Assembly: GCF_000252995.1 (NCBI RefSeq)
Contig: NC_015761.1
Location: forward strand, 2,294,001-2,358,000
Direction: 5' to 3'
DNA: 64,000 bases
DNA from: Salmonella bongori NCTC 12419
Lineage (GTDB): Bacteria; Pseudomonadota; Gammaproteobacteria; Enterobacterales; Enterobacteriaceae
The translations under genes and the position numbers were made by a program. Shown in pieces: positions 9,160 to 19,861 of the stretch. Each line of letters starts with the position of its first letter. Position 1 is the first letter of the stretch. The notes below the pieces were generated by a model that had not been told where the DNA came from, ran no database searches, and saw nothing but the letters and a program-made list of their open reading frames with translations.

Positions 9160-9702
9160 TTACGGTAACAGGCTCTTGACGTCGATAGGCTTGGCTTCGT
9201 TCTCTGCTTCGCCCTTATCTTTGCCGTCGATTGCCATACCCGCCATCCGGTAGAAGTTATATTCCGGGTATTTGCCCGGACCGGAAATCAGCAGATCCTC
9301 TTTTTCGTACACCAAATCCTGACGTTTGTATTCACCCAGTTCAAAGTCCGGGGTCAACTGAATCGCCGTGGTCGGGCACGCCTCTTCGCACAGGCCGCAA
9401 AAAATGCAGCGCGAGAAGTTGATGCGGAAAAATTCCGGATACCAGCGGCCATCTTTGGTCTCAGCTTTTTGCAGAGAAATACAGCCAACCGGACACGCTA
9501 CCGCACATAAGTTGCAGGCTACGCAGCGCTCTTCGCCGTCCGGGTCGCGCGTCAGCACGATACGGCCACGGTAACGGGGCGGCAGGTAGACCGGTTCTTC
9601 CGGATACATCTGCGTTTCGCGCTTGGCGAACGCATGTAGGCCGATCATCCAGATACTGCGTACCTGAGTGCCGAAACCTACTAATAATTCTTTTAAGGTC
9701 AT
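9160..9702 (-). CDS. nuoI: NADH-quinone oxidoreductase subunit I (two 4Fe-4S clusters)
   Basis: A 180-residue ferredoxin-like subunit that carries clusters N6a and N6b between NuoG and NuoB. Two CxxCxxCxxxCP motifs are visible, CVACNLCAVACPVGC and CIFCGLCEEACPTTA. The start MTLKELLVGFGTQVRSIW gives the family length; an in-frame Met ten residues earlier (9732) would overlap nuoH and is not conserved. Confidence 0.97.
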   Translation of the reverse strand: MTLKELLVGFGTQVRSIWMIGLHAFAKRETQMYPEEPVYLPPRYRGRIVLTRDPDGEERCVACNLCAVACPVGCISLQKAETKDGRWYPEFFRINFSRCIFCGLCEEACPTTAIQLTPDFELGEYKRQDLVYEKEDLLISGPGKYPEYNFYRMAGMAIDGKDKGEAENEAKPIDVKSLLP

Positions 9703-9716
9703 GGTCTTTGTGTCCC

Positions 9717-10694
9717 TTATTGCGCCTGCCACAAGATGACAGCCGCCGTTACCAACAAGTTGATGAGCGTCAGCGGCAGGCAGACTTTCCAGCCGAAGGA
9801 CATTACCTGGTCATAACGAGGACGCGGTAACGACGCACGAATCAAAATGAACATCATCATGAAGAACGCAGTTTTCAGAGCGAACCAGACGAAAGGCGGT
9901 AAGAACGGGCCATGCCAGCCACCGAAGAACAACGTAACCATCAGCGCGGAAACGGTGACGATACCGATGTACTCCCCCACGAAGAACAGACCGAATTTCA
10001 TACCGGAATATTCGATGTGGTAACCATCCGCCAGTTCCTGCTCGGCTTCCGGCTGGTCAAACGGATGACGGTGACAGACCGCCACGCCTGCGATGGCAAA
10101 AGTGACAAAACCAAAGAATTGCGGAATGACGTTCCACAGATGCGCCTGGTTATTGACGATGTCGGTCATATTGAATGAACCGGCCTGCGCCACCACGCCC
10201 ATCAGGGAAAGTCCGAGGAACACTTCGTAGCTCACCGTCTGGGCAGAGGCACGCATCGCCCCCAACAGAGAGTATTTGTTGTTGCTCGACCAACCGGCAA
10301 ACAACACCGCATAAACCGCCAGACCGGCCATCATCAGGAAGAACAAAATCCCGATGTTCAGATCAGCAACGACCCAGTTGGGGCTAACCGGCACAATGGC
10401 GAAGGACAGCAACAACGAAGTAAAAGCGATCATCGGCGCCAGGGTAAAGATGACGCGATCCGAGAATTTCGGGATCCAGTCTTCTTTAAAGAACATTTTG
10501 ATCATGTCCGCGACCAGCTGGAGCGAGCCGCCCCAACCCACGCGGTTTGGTCCATAACGGTTCTGGAACAGACCCAGCAGACGACGTTCGCCAAAGCTCA
10601 TGAATGCCCCGCAGGTGACGACCACCAGCAGGATCACGACCGCTTTGAGAATGCTGAGCAGGATCTCAATCAGATCCGGTGTAATCCAACTCAT
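9717..10694 (-). CDS. nuoH: NADH-quinone oxidoreductase subunit H
   Basis: A 325-residue membrane subunit with eight or nine helices that forms the quinone-binding chamber with NuoB and NuoD. Typical loops are [20 protein letters not shown] near the N-terminus and [20 protein letters not shown], whose acidic residues line the quinone cavity. The start overlaps the nuoG stop by four bases. Confidence 0.97.
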
Positions 10695-13417
10695 TGTTGT
10701 GCCTCCCGCAGATCCTCAAGTCGCGCACCCGCCAGAACCGGCGCGATACCGGGCATACCCATCGGCAAACCGACCTGCCCTGCCGTTAACCCTTCTGAAA
10801 TGTCGACCGGCAGCGTTACGGTATAACCGTCATAACTGAAGGAAACGTGCGTCCCCGCATTCACCCCCAGTTTCGCGGCATCCGCCGGGTTGAGTTTGAT
10901 GTACGGTTGCGGCATACGACTCTGGAATACCGGCGAGCGCTGAGACAATTCATCACTGCCGAACAGATGATAGTAAGGCGCGATACGCCACTCCCCTTCC
11001 TGCGCCTGGAAGCTCGCCGGAACGCTGGTGAAATAATCCAGACCGTTTGCGGAGGCTTCAATCAGACGGACACCCGGATCGCCATGACGCAGTTTGCCAC
11101 CAACTTCATCCTGGAACTTGTTCCACGCCTGCGGCGAGTTCCAGCCTGGCGCCCAGGCAAACGGAATTTGTGAACGCGGCGCCGACGGCTGGTTGTTACC
11201 TTCCATTGAGAAGGCGAACATGGTGTCTTTGTCCTGTGGCTGACGCGGTTCGTGCACGCTGATGTTGGCGCGCATCGCCGTGCGACCACTGTAGCGGTGC
11301 GGTTCACGCGCCAGTTTCTGGCCGCGAATACGGAATGTTGCATCCGGCGCCGCATCTTTAATGCCCGCAAACTCAGGCATTGCGGCAATCACCGCGTCGA
11401 TAACATGGTCAAGTTGCGTCCAGTCTACTTCGCGGTTTTCGACAGTACTGTGCAGGGAATGCAGCCAGCGCCAGCTTTCCAGCATAATAGTGCTGCTGTC
11501 ATAATAGGCTGGATCATAGACCTGGAAGAAACGCTGGGCGCGGCCTTCATTATTGATCACCGTACCGTCACTCTCGGCAAAGCTTGCCGCCGATAGCACC
11601 AGATGCGCGTTTTCCATGATCGCGGTACGCTGATGGTCAACCACCATTACCAGCGGCGCTTTAGAGAGCGCGGCATTAACGCGGGTAGCGGAAGCGTGAC
11701 GATGCAGGTCATTTTCCAGTACCACGACGGCATCCGCACGCCCGGTTTCCAGCTCGGTCAGCGCATCGTCAAGCGAACCACCGCCCATCATGCCCAGCCC
11801 CATGCTATTTACGGAACGGGCAATCATAGTGATGCCAACGTCCGCGCCGCGACCTTTCAGCGCCTTCGCCACGTTAGCCGCTGCCTGAATCATCTCCAGG
11901 CTACCAGCGTTAGTGCCGGAAATAATCAGCGGTTTCTTCGCCCCGGCTAACGCCTGCACGATCACATCAATTTTGTTTTGCAGGTCGCTGCTGATACCGT
12001 CAACCGCCGGTGCCGTATTATCCAGCGCATGAGCAATCGCAAAACCTAAGCGCGCCTGATCTTCAACCGGCGCGCAGTAGGTCCACGCAGCGATGTCATC
12101 CAGACGGGTGTTATCCACGTTGGTGACAAATAACGGATGCTTCGCCCGCTGACCGATGTTAAGAATTGCCGCTATCTGCCAGTCAGCCACTTTCTGCGCC
12201 GCCGCCATTTCGCGCGCTTTGCCTTTTACCGCCTGGCGCACCGCCAGCGCAACGCGCGCCCCGGTTTGCGTCACGTCTTCACCCAATACCAGCACCGCAT
12301 CGTAAGATTCAATCTCACGCAGCGCCGGCGTATGAATTCCCCCCTCGCGCAGTACTTTCAGCGACAGCTGCAGGCGTTCCTGCTCACCCTGGGCGATACC
12401 GGTATAGAAGTTTTCCGCCCCAACCAGCTCACGTAGAGCAAAGTTGCTTTCCACGCTGGCGCGCGGAGAACCGATGCCAATGACTTTCTTCGACTGACGC
12501 AGAATATCTGCCGCGCCCTGCATCGCCTGTTCAGCGTTCAGGGTGATGAAGTCATCGCCACGACGCTGTATCGGCTGACGTGGACGATCTTTCAGGTTCA
12601 CATAGCCATAGCCGAAACGACCGCGGTCACAGAGGAAGTAGTGGTTTACCGTACCGTTATAGCGGTTTTCAATACGACGCAATTCACCATAGCGCTCGCC
12701 CGGGCTGATGTTACAGCCGATGGAACACTGTTGGCAGATGCTTGGCGCAAACTGCATATCCCATTTACGGTTATAGCGCTCGGAGTGCGTTTTATCGGTG
12801 AAGACACCGGTCGGACAAATTTCCACCAGGTTACCAGAGAATTCGCTCTCCAGCGTACCGTCTTCCGGACGCCCGAAGTAGACGTTGTCATGCGCGCCAT
12901 AGACGCCCAGATCGGTGCCGTCGGCATAATCTTTGTAGTAACGCACACAGCGGTAACAGGCGATGCAGCGGTTCATTTCATGAGAGATGAACGGCCCCAG
13001 ATCCTGATTGCGGTGGGTACGTTTGGTGAAACGGTAACGGCGGAAGCTGTGACCGGTCATGACGGTCATATCCTGAAGATGGCAGTTACCGCCCTCTTCA
13101 CACACCGGACAGTCGTGCGGATGGTTAGTCATTAGCCACTCCACCACGCTTTCACGGAACTGTTTCGCTTCTTCGTCGTCAATAGAGATAAAGGTACCGT
13201 CGGTGGCCGGTGTCATACAGGACATCACCAGGCGACCACGCGTATCTTCCGCGTTTTGGTATTGCTTCACCGCACACTGGCGGCAAGCACCGACGCTTCC
13301 CAGCGCCGGGTGCCAGCAAAAATACGGAATATCAAGGCCGAGGGACAGACATGCCTGTAGCAGGTTGTCCGCGCCGTTGACCTCGTATTCTTTGCCGTCT
13401 ACATGAATCGTAGCCAT
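10691..13417 (-). CDS. nuoG: NADH-quinone oxidoreductase subunit G
   Basis: A 908-residue peripheral-arm subunit. The N-terminal 2Fe-2S ferredoxin domain shows [20 protein letters not shown]. Next are a His/Cys cluster site [14 protein letters not shown], a CxxCxxC-type site [13 protein letters not shown], and the extra cluster N7 motif [14 protein letters not shown] large molybdopterin-oxidoreductase-like domain follows. The start [15 protein letters not shown] matches E. coli; two earlier codons in frame add a Met not used in the family. Confidence 0.97.
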
Positions 13418-13447
13418 TAGCATGCTTCCAAATTAAAAATCGTTAAC

Positions 13448-14785
13448 TCACCAGCGCTCTTTAAGCAGGTTCGGCTGAATCCCATTGATCACATGAGTAT
13501 TGCTGAACGGCTGCCTGATGCCAGCTTCGAATTCTTCGCGGAAATACTTAATTGCGCTTTGCAGTGGCTCAACCGCGCCCGGCGCATGCGCACAGAAGGT
13601 TTTACCCGGTCCGAGGAAACGACACAGTTGCTCAAGTGTCTCGATATCCCCCGGCTGGCCTTCGCCGCGCTCCAGCGCGCGCAGAATTTTCACGCTCCAC
13701 GGCAAACCATCGCGACACGGTGTACACCAGCCGCACGATTCACGGGCAAAGAACTCTTCCAGGTTACGCACCAGCGATACCATACCGATTTCGTGGTCAA
13801 CGGCCATCGCCAGCGCGGTTCCCAGACGGCTACCCGCTTTACCAATGCTTTCAAATTCCATCGGCAAATCAAGGTGCGCTTCGGTCAGGAAGTCAGTGCC
13901 CGCACCGCCTGGCTGCCAGGCCTTGAATTTCAGGCCATCACGCATACCGCCCGCGTAATCTTCGAGGATCTCGCGCGCGGTAGTGCCAAACGGTAATTCC
14001 CACAGGCCCGGATTCTTCACGCGTCCCGAGAACCCCATCAGCTTGGTGCCCGCATCTTTGCTTTTCGAAATGTTCTGGTACCACTCTACGCCGTTGGCGA
14101 GGATTGCCGGGACGTTGCACAACGTTTCCACGTTGTTAACGCAGGTCGGTTTACCCCATACACCGGAAGTTGCCGGGAACGGTGGCTTAGAGCGCGGATT
14201 GGCGCGGCGGCCTTCGAGAGAGTTAATCAGCGCCGTTTCTTCGCCGCAGATGTAACGCCCAGCCCCGGTATGAACAAACAGTTCAAAATCAAAACCGGTG
14301 CCCATGATATTTTTGCCAAGCAAACCCGCTTCAGTCGCTTCGGCAATCGCGCGGCGCAGATGTACAGCCGCTTCGATATATTCGCCACGCAGGAAGATAT
14401 AGCCGCGGTACGCTTTCAGCGCGAACGCGGAGATCAGCATCCCTTCCACCAGCAGGTGCGGCAGTTGTTCCATCAGCAGACGATCTTTATAAGTGCCCGG
14501 CTCCATTTCATCGGCATTACACAGCAGGTAACGGATGTTCATGGATTCGTCTTTCGGCATCAGACTCCACTTGAGACCGGTGGAAAAGCCCGCGCCGCCT
14601 CGCCCTTTCAGACCGGCGTCTTTCACCTGGCTGACAATCTCATCAGGTGACAGACCGGTTAAGGCTTTGCGCGCACCTTCATAGCCGTTTTTGCTACGAT
14701 ATTCGTCCAGCCATACCGGCTGTTTGTCATCGCGCAGACGCCAGGTTAGCGGATGAGTTTCGGGAGTACGGATAATATTTTTCAT
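13448..14785 (-). CDS. nuoF: NADH-quinone oxidoreductase subunit F (NADH/FMN site)
   Basis: A 445-residue subunit that binds NADH, FMN and cluster N3. The GLKGRGGAGFSTGLKW motif is the glycine-rich nucleotide-binding loop, the GAGRYICGEETALINSLEG stretch is the FMN region, and ESCGWCTPCRDG supplies three cysteines of the 4Fe-4S cluster. The length is that of the family. The gene overlaps nuoE by four bases. Confidence 0.97.
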   Translation of the reverse strand: MKNIIRTPETHPLTWRLRDDKQPVWLDEYRSKNGYEGARKALTGLSPDEIVSQVKDAGLKGRGGAGFSTGLKWSLMPKDESMNIRYLLCNADEMEPGTYKDRLLMEQLPHLLVEGMLISAFALKAYRGYIFLRGEYIEAAVHLRRAIAEATEAGLLGKNIMGTGFDFELFVHTGAGRYICGEETALINSLEGRRANPRSKPPFPATSGVWGKPTCVNNVETLCNVPAILANGVEWYQNISKSKDAGTKLMGFSGRVKNPGLWELPFGTTAREILEDYAGGMRDGLKFKAWQPGGAGTDFLTEAHLDLPMEFESIGKAGSRLGTALAMAVDHEIGMVSLVRNLEEFFARESCGWCTPCRDGLPWSVKILRALERGEGQPGDIETLEQLCRFLGPGKTFCAHAPGAVEPLQSAIKYFREEFEAGIRQPFSNTHVINGIQPNLLKERW

Positions 14786-15282
14786 TTATACCGCTCCAGC
14801 AGTTCAGGAATCGCTTCCGGCGTCAAATGGCTGTGAGTGTCCTCATCAATCATCATATTCGGCCCTTTGTCGCAGTTGCCCAGACAACAGGTTGGCAATA
14901 ACGTAAAGCGACCATCAAAGGTTGTCTGCCCCGGCTTGATATTGAGGTTTTTCTCCAGCGCGGCCTGAATCCCCTGATAGCCGGTGATATGGCACACCAC
15001 ACTGTCGCAGTAGCGAATCACGTGACGACCCACCGGTTGACGGAAGATCTGGCTGTAGAAGGTTGCGACCCCTTCGACGTCGCTCGCCGGGATACCCAGC
15101 ACATCCGCGATCGCATAGATCGCGCCATCCGGCACCCAGCCACGCTGTTTTTGAACGATTTTCAGCGCTTCAATGGACGCCGCACGCGGGTCTTCGTAGT
15201 GGTGCTTCTCGTGCTCAATCGCCTCACGCTCTGCCGCACTCAGCTCAAAAGCCTCGATTTGTGGTTGTTGATTCTCGTGCAT
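14782..15282 (-). CDS. nuoE: NADH-quinone oxidoreductase subunit E (2Fe-2S)
   Basis: A 166-residue thioredoxin-fold subunit that binds cluster N1a. The four ligands are visible in CDSVVCHITGYQG (two Cys five residues apart) and LLPTCCLGNCDKGP. It forms the NADH dehydrogenase module with NuoF and NuoG, its downstream neighbours. It starts two bases after nuoCD. Confidence 0.97.
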   Translation of the reverse strand: MHENQQPQIEAFELSAAEREAIEHEKHHYEDPRAASIEALKIVQKQRGWVPDGAIYAIADVLGIPASDVEGVATFYSQIFRQPVGRHVIRYCDSVVCHITGYQGIQAALEKNLNIKPGQTTFDGRFTLLPTCCLGNCDKGPNMMIDEDTHSHLTPEAIPELLERYK

Positions 15283-15284
15283 AA

Positions 15285-17087
15285 TTAGCGGTCCACATCT
15301 GACATAACAAAATCGATACTACCCAGATAGACGATCAGGTCGGAAACCAGGCTACCGCGAATCGCCGACGGAATCTGCTGCAGATGCGCAAAGCTCGGCG
15401 TGCGCACACGGGTACGATAGCTCATGGTGCTACCGTCGCTGGTCAGGTAGTAACTGTTAATCCCCTTAGTCGCTTCCACCATCTGGAAAGACTCCTGTGC
15501 CGGCATCACCGGGCCCCAGGAAACCTGCAGGAAGTGGGTGATCAGGGTTTCGATATGTTGCAGCGTACGCTCTTTCGGCGGCGGCGTGGTCAGCGGGTGA
15601 TCCGCTTTAAACGGCCCTTCCGGCATATTATCGAGGCACTGCTGGAGTATGCGCAGACTCTGACGCAGTTCTTCCACTTTTAGCATTACGCGGGTATAGC
15701 AGTCGGAAACGCCGCCGCCGACCGGGATTTCAAAGTCGAAGTTTTCATAGCCAGAATACGGACGCGCTTTACGCACATCGAAGTTGATACCCGTGGCACG
15801 CAGGCCAGCCCCGGTGGTGCCCCACTCCAGCGCTTCTTTTGCGCCGTAAGCGGCCACGCCCTGCGAACGTCCCTTCAGAATGGTGTTGCGCAGCGCGGCT
15901 TTCTCATAAGAATCCAGACGTTTCGGCATCCACTCCAGGAATTCACGCAGCAGACGATCCCAGCCACGCGGCAAATCGTGCGCCACGCCGCCAATGCGGA
16001 ACCAGGCCGGGTGCATACGGAAACCGGTAATCGCTTCGACCAGATCGTAGATTTTCTGACGATCGGTAAAGGCGAAGAAGACCGGGGTCATGGCGCCAAC
16101 GTCCTGAATGAACGTGGAGATATACAGCAGATGACTGTTAATGCGGAACAGTTCAGAAAGCATGACGCGAATCACGTTAACGCGGTCCGGCACGGTAATG
16201 CCGGCGAGTTTTTCTACTGCCAGCACATAAGGCATTTCGTTGACGCAGCCGCCGAGATATTCGATACGGTCGGTATACGGAATGTAGCTGTGCCAGGACT
16301 GACGCTCGCCCATCTTCTCGGCGCCACGATGGTGATAGCCGATGTCAGGCACGCAGTCGACGATCTCTTCGCCGTCAAGCTGAAGAATAATACGGAATGC
16401 ACCGTGCGCAGACGGGTGGTTTGGACCGAGGTTAAGGAACATGAAGTCCTCGTTTTCGGTGCCGCGCTTCATGCCCCAGTCTTCCGGCTTGAAGGTTAAT
16501 GCTTCCATTTCCAGATCCTGTTTGGCTTTGGTCAGCTCAAACGGGTCGAATTCGGTCGCGCGCGCCGGATAATCTTTACGCAGCGGATGGCCTTCCCAGG
16601 TTTGCGGCATCATGATGCGCGTCAGGTGCGGGTGGCCTTCGATATCAATACCAAACATTTCCCAGGTCTCACGCTCATACCAGTTAGCGTTCGGGAAAAG
16701 TTTGGTGAAGGTCGGCACGCGCAGGTCATTTTCAGACAGCGCCACCTTGAGCATGATATCGCGATTGCGCTCGATGGAAATCAGGTGATAGAAAACGGAA
16801 AAATCCGCGGCGGGTAATCCGTCACGGTGCGTACGCAGGCGTTCATCCATGCCGTGTAAGTCAAACAGCATGACATAAGGTTTCGGCAGTTTCTTTAAGA
16901 AATCGCCAACTTCCAGTAATTGTTCACGCTTGACCCAAACAACGGGTACGCCAGTGCGGGTCGCCTGAACAGTAAAGGCATCCGGCCCAAAACGGTTGCG
17001 CAGTTCGCCGATGACCGGATCATCAAGATGATCTCGGGTACTCCATGCAGCGTCTTGCGCGGTTAAGTCGGTCATATTGTTCACCAT
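15285..17087 (-). CDS. nuoC: NADH-quinone oxidoreductase fused subunit C/D
   Basis: A 600-residue fusion of NuoC (about residues 1-185, ending in the ERETWEMFGIDIEGHPHLTRI and HPLRKDYPARATEF signatures) and NuoD (about 205-600; NLGPNHPSAHGAFRIILQLDGEEIVDC, the quinone-site His). The fused form is normal for enterobacteria. Two starts are possible: ATG 17087 (MVNNMTDLT) or ATG 17075 (MTDLT), the second with a better-spaced GGTGA. I kept the longer form, which I recall for Salmonella, without certainty. Confidence 0.95.
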   Translation of the reverse strand: MVNNMTDLTAQDAAWSTRDHLDDPVIGELRNRFGPDAFTVQATRTGVPVVWVKREQLLEVGDFLKKLPKPYVMLFDLHGMDERLRTHRDGLPAADFSVFYHLISIERNRDIMLKVALSENDLRVPTFTKLFPNANWYERETWEMFGIDIEGHPHLTRIMMPQTWEGHPLRKDYPARATEFDPFELTKAKQDLEMEALTFKPEDWGMKRGTENEDFMFLNLGPNHPSAHGAFRIILQLDGEEIVDCVPDIGYHHRGAEKMGERQSWHSYIPYTDRIEYLGGCVNEMPYVLAVEKLAGITVPDRVNVIRVMLSELFRINSHLLYISTFIQDVGAMTPVFFAFTDRQKIYDLVEAITGFRMHPAWFRIGGVAHDLPRGWDRLLREFLEWMPKRLDSYEKAALRNTILKGRSQGVAAYGAKEALEWGTTGAGLRATGINFDVRKARPYSGYENFDFEIPVGGGVSDCYTRVMLKVEELRQSLRILQQCLDNMPEGPFKADHPLTTPPPKERTLQHIETLITHFLQVSWGPVMPAQESFQMVEATKGINSYYLTSDGSTMSYRTRVRTPSFAHLQQIPSAIRGSLVSDLIVYLGSIDFVMSDVDR

Positions 17088-17173
17088 TGCAAATGGTCCG
17101 TGGTGGTCGGCAGTACTTCGCGCTATTGATATAGTGGTTAGCGAAGTGAAGTGCTGCTGCCGACAGGCGCAAA

Positions 17174-17836
17174 TTAAATCTCGTCCGGGGTACGCAGGTT
17201 CGTGACGGCAATACGCTCGCCGCGTTTACGCTCGCGTTCTGACTGCATATTGGCGCGATACACGCCCTGATCGCCAACCACCCATGAAAGCGGACGGCGC
17301 TCTTTGCCAATCGACTCCTGCAGCAGCATCAGCGCCTGCATATACGCTTCCGGACGCGGCGGACAGCCAGGGATATACACATCCACCGGGATAAATTTAT
17401 CAACGCCCTGTACAACCGAATAAATATCGTACATGCCGCCGGAGTTAGCGCAGGCGCCCATGGAAATGACCCATTTTGGCTCCAGCATCTGGTCATAGAG
17501 ACGCTGAATAACCGGAGCCATTTTGGTAAAGCAGGTACCGGCTACCACCATCAGGTCAGCCTGACGTGGAGACGCACGCAGAACTTCCGCGCCGAAACGG
17601 GCGACATCATGCACTGCGGTAAAAGAGGTCACCATCTCTACATAGCAGCAAGAAAGGCCGAAGTTGTAGGGCCAAATCGAATTTTTACGGCCCCAGTTAA
17701 CCATGTCATGCAGCTTGCCCATGAACACGTTTTTGTTAACTTCCTGCTCCAGGGGGTCAGTTACGATCTCCTGTTTTTGCAGGGGGTAACGGTCATTCTC
17801 ACCGTTAGGATCTATGCGGGTGAGCGTATAATCCAT
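17174..17836 (-). CDS. nuoB: NADH-quinone oxidoreductase subunit B (cluster N2)
   Basis: A 220-residue subunit that holds the terminal 4Fe-4S cluster N2, which reduces quinone. The tandem cysteines in FGLSCCYVEM, the VAGTCFTKMAPV cysteine and YIPGCPPRPEA supply the four ligands. The length and sequence are those of E. coli NuoB. It lies 15 bases after nuoA. Confidence 0.97.
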   Translation of the reverse strand: MDYTLTRIDPNGENDRYPLQKQEIVTDPLEQEVNKNVFMGKLHDMVNWGRKNSIWPYNFGLSCCYVEMVTSFTAVHDVARFGAEVLRASPRQADLMVVAGTCFTKMAPVIQRLYDQMLEPKWVISMGACANSGGMYDIYSVVQGVDKFIPVDVYIPGCPPRPEAYMQALMLLQESIGKERRPLSWVVGDQGVYRANMQSERERKRGERIAVTNLRTPDEI

Positions 17837-17851
17837 CTTAATGCCTCGCGG

Positions 17852-18295
17852 TTAGCGTTGACGATTAGCGATACTGTTCGTTTCCGGGTTCATACGCTCG
17901 CGGCGTGAACGCGCGGGCGTCCAGTCCAACGCGCCAATACGCGCCAGATAAACCAGACCAGCCAGTAACACAAAAATAAAAATTGCAGCTTCCACAAAAC
18001 CAACCCAACCGCTTTCGCGGATAGAAGTTGACCATGCGAACAGATACAGCGCTTCAACGTCGAAGATAACGAAGAACATGGCTACCAGATAAAACTTGGC
18101 AGACAGGCGTAAGCGGGCGGTGCCGACCGAGTCGATACCTGATTCAAACGGAACGTTTTTGTGCCTCGCGCGTGCGCGACCACCCAAAAACCAACCGCCT
18201 ACCAGCATCAGACAACACAGGCCAATGGCAACGATAAGAAAGATAGCGAATGCCCAGTGATGAGCGATGACTTCAGTGGATGTTGACATACTCAT
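17852..18295 (-). CDS. nuoA: NADH-quinone oxidoreductase subunit A
   Basis: A 147-residue membrane subunit with three helices and the first gene of the nuo operon. The [42 protein letters not shown] loop-helix region is the family signature. The start [16 protein letters not shown] matches E. coli. The 5' region carries the operon promoters. Confidence 0.97.
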
Positions 18296-18843
18296 TGCTT
18301 ACTCATCAAAAGTAGCGCCAGTTTCTCTGCTCTTTACGGCAAATGGACGCCACATCGATTCATGGGGAGGAATAAAAAAAACCCTACAATTACTGTAGAA
18401 AATGATAAAAACAGCTAATTGATGTGGTTTTTTACTCCTTTCTATAACCTTTTGTCAACTTTAACAAAAGTTCCTTCACATTATTTTACATCAATTCATT
18501 ATCATTAACATTAAATGCCATCCCGGGGAAAAATACACCTCCGACCAGGCGGAATTTTATGTTGTTGAATCGTGTCCGTTGTGAAGCAAAAGAAATAACA
18601 CCCTCCTATTTTGACAGGAATTTGTGAAGATGCCTCCCCCTAAATAGGAGTATTTTCTTGATCTGTGACACGCTTTTGTTAATTCACCCCATAAAACAGC
18701 AACAATTTCTCTAGTTTTTTAACATGCAAATCCATAAAATGGATGTTCTGGCTATTTTTTACCCAGTTTAATAAGCGGCTCGCTACTCGCTGATTTGCCA
18801 TATCTTTTACGATTTGTGCCATTAAGACGATAGCGATGGGCGT
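18296..18843. promoter_or_regulatory. nuo promoter and leader region, no gene seen
   Basis: An AT-rich gap of about 550 bp between nuoA and the lrhA terminator. No open frame here looks real. In E. coli the nuo operon is controlled from this region by ArcA, FNR, NarL and others; I did not assign their exact boxes. One visible structure is a weak 5-bp stem at 384-388/394-398 of the 18 kb block (18384-18398), which on the reverse strand is followed by eight T residues inside the nuoA leader and resembles a terminator or attenuator. Confidence 0.5.
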
Positions 18844-18890
18844 AAAAAAAGAGCCACTGAACGTTTTTTCATCGTCAGCGGCTCTTTTTT
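18844..18890. terminator. lrhA terminator
   Basis: A run of A, then GAGCCACTGA (18851-18860) facing TCAGCGGCTC (18875-18884, one mismatch), then a run of T. It lies just past the lrhA stop and is symmetrical enough to act in both directions, insulating lrhA from nuo. Confidence 0.88.
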
Positions 18891-18922
18891 ACATTTACTG
18901 TTTAGCACATTTTTGTAATGGA

Positions 18923-19861
18923 CTATTCGAAACCGCCTTCCACCATCAGGGAATCATCTCCACCTTCCGCAGAATACGGGTTGTAATGCCATGGATTTTG
19001 GTAGCTTTCCATCGCGTGGAAAATCACCATCGCCAGTTCATTCTGGCTGTCAGGGTCGCGGCACAACAGATATTCCGTGTCTGGCAGAGGTGGTAACCCG
19101 TCTGCCGCGCCCAGCACGCGAAGGTCAGGACTCATCATCTCGACAGGCCGGGCCGTAACGCCCAGACCGGCTTTGACAGCCGCGCGAACCGCTGGCAATG
19201 TCGAGGCCACATAGGCCAGTCGCCATGCAACACCCGCAGCATTTAACGTTTCCAGTACCATATCGCGGAATGGACTGGGATCGTCCAGCAGTACTAATGG
19301 TATGGGTTCTCCCCTTTGCAAAACATATTCAGCCGCACAATACCAATGGGTAGGCGATGTCCGCAGATTCAGACAATCCAGCGAATGAGGTTGGTTAGTC
19401 GTCACCACCAAATCCACTTCCTGCGATTTAATCATGTCCACCATATAAGCGTTACGTTTTACCCGCACATCAAGCGCGAGTTTCGGATACACTGCGCTTA
19501 TCCGGCTAAGTAAAAAAGGCAGGATAGTGTCTGCTGATTCATCAGACGCGCCGATGGTTAGCACCCCCTGAAGATTACTAAACATTAATGATGAACATGC
19601 TTCATCATTAAAACGTAGAATTTTTCTGGCATACCCCAGAAGCTGGATACCGTGTTCGGTCAAGAGTTTGTTACGCCCATGACGAGCGAACAATTCCTTT
19701 CCTACGAGTTGCTCAAGACGCTGCATTTGCTGACTCACCGCAGACTGAGTACGGCATACCGCAGCAGCCGCCGCGGCAAAGGTGTTCAGATCGGCAACAG
19801 CCACGAACGTTCTCAGCAGATCGAGGTCGAGATTAATGATCGGACGATTTGCATTTATCAT
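18923..19861 (-). CDS. lrhA: LrhA, LysR-type transcriptional regulator
   Basis: A 312-residue LysR-family regulator. The N-terminal winged helix-turn-helix (about residues 10-70; DLDLLRTFVAVADLNTFAAAAAAVCRTQSAVSQQMQRLE) is followed by a periplasmic-binding-type effector domain. In E. coli LrhA represses flhDC motility genes and affects RpoS levels and fimbriae. The protein is almost identical to E. coli LrhA in its DNA-binding part and more divergent in the last 20 residues. It is a monocistronic unit with a long upstream region. Confidence 0.96.
   Translation of the reverse strand: MINANRPIINLDLDLLRTFVAVADLNTFAAAAAAVCRTQSAVSQQMQRLEQLVGKELFARHGRNKLLTEHGIQLLGYARKILRFNDEACSSLMFSNLQGVLTIGASDESADTILPFLLSRISAVYPKLALDVRVKRNAYMVDMIKSQEVDLVVTTNQPHSLDCLNLRTSPTHWYCAAEYVLQRGEPIPLVLLDDPSPFRDMVLETLNAAGVAWRLAYVASTLPAVRAAVKAGLGVTARPVEMMSPDLRVLGAADGLPPLPDTEYLLCRDPDSQNELAMVIFHAMESYQNPWHYNPYSAEGGDDSLMVEGGFE

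Noticed and set aside
15978..16499. A 173-codon forward open frame
   Set aside because: Antisense of the fused nuoC/D gene, no independent support.
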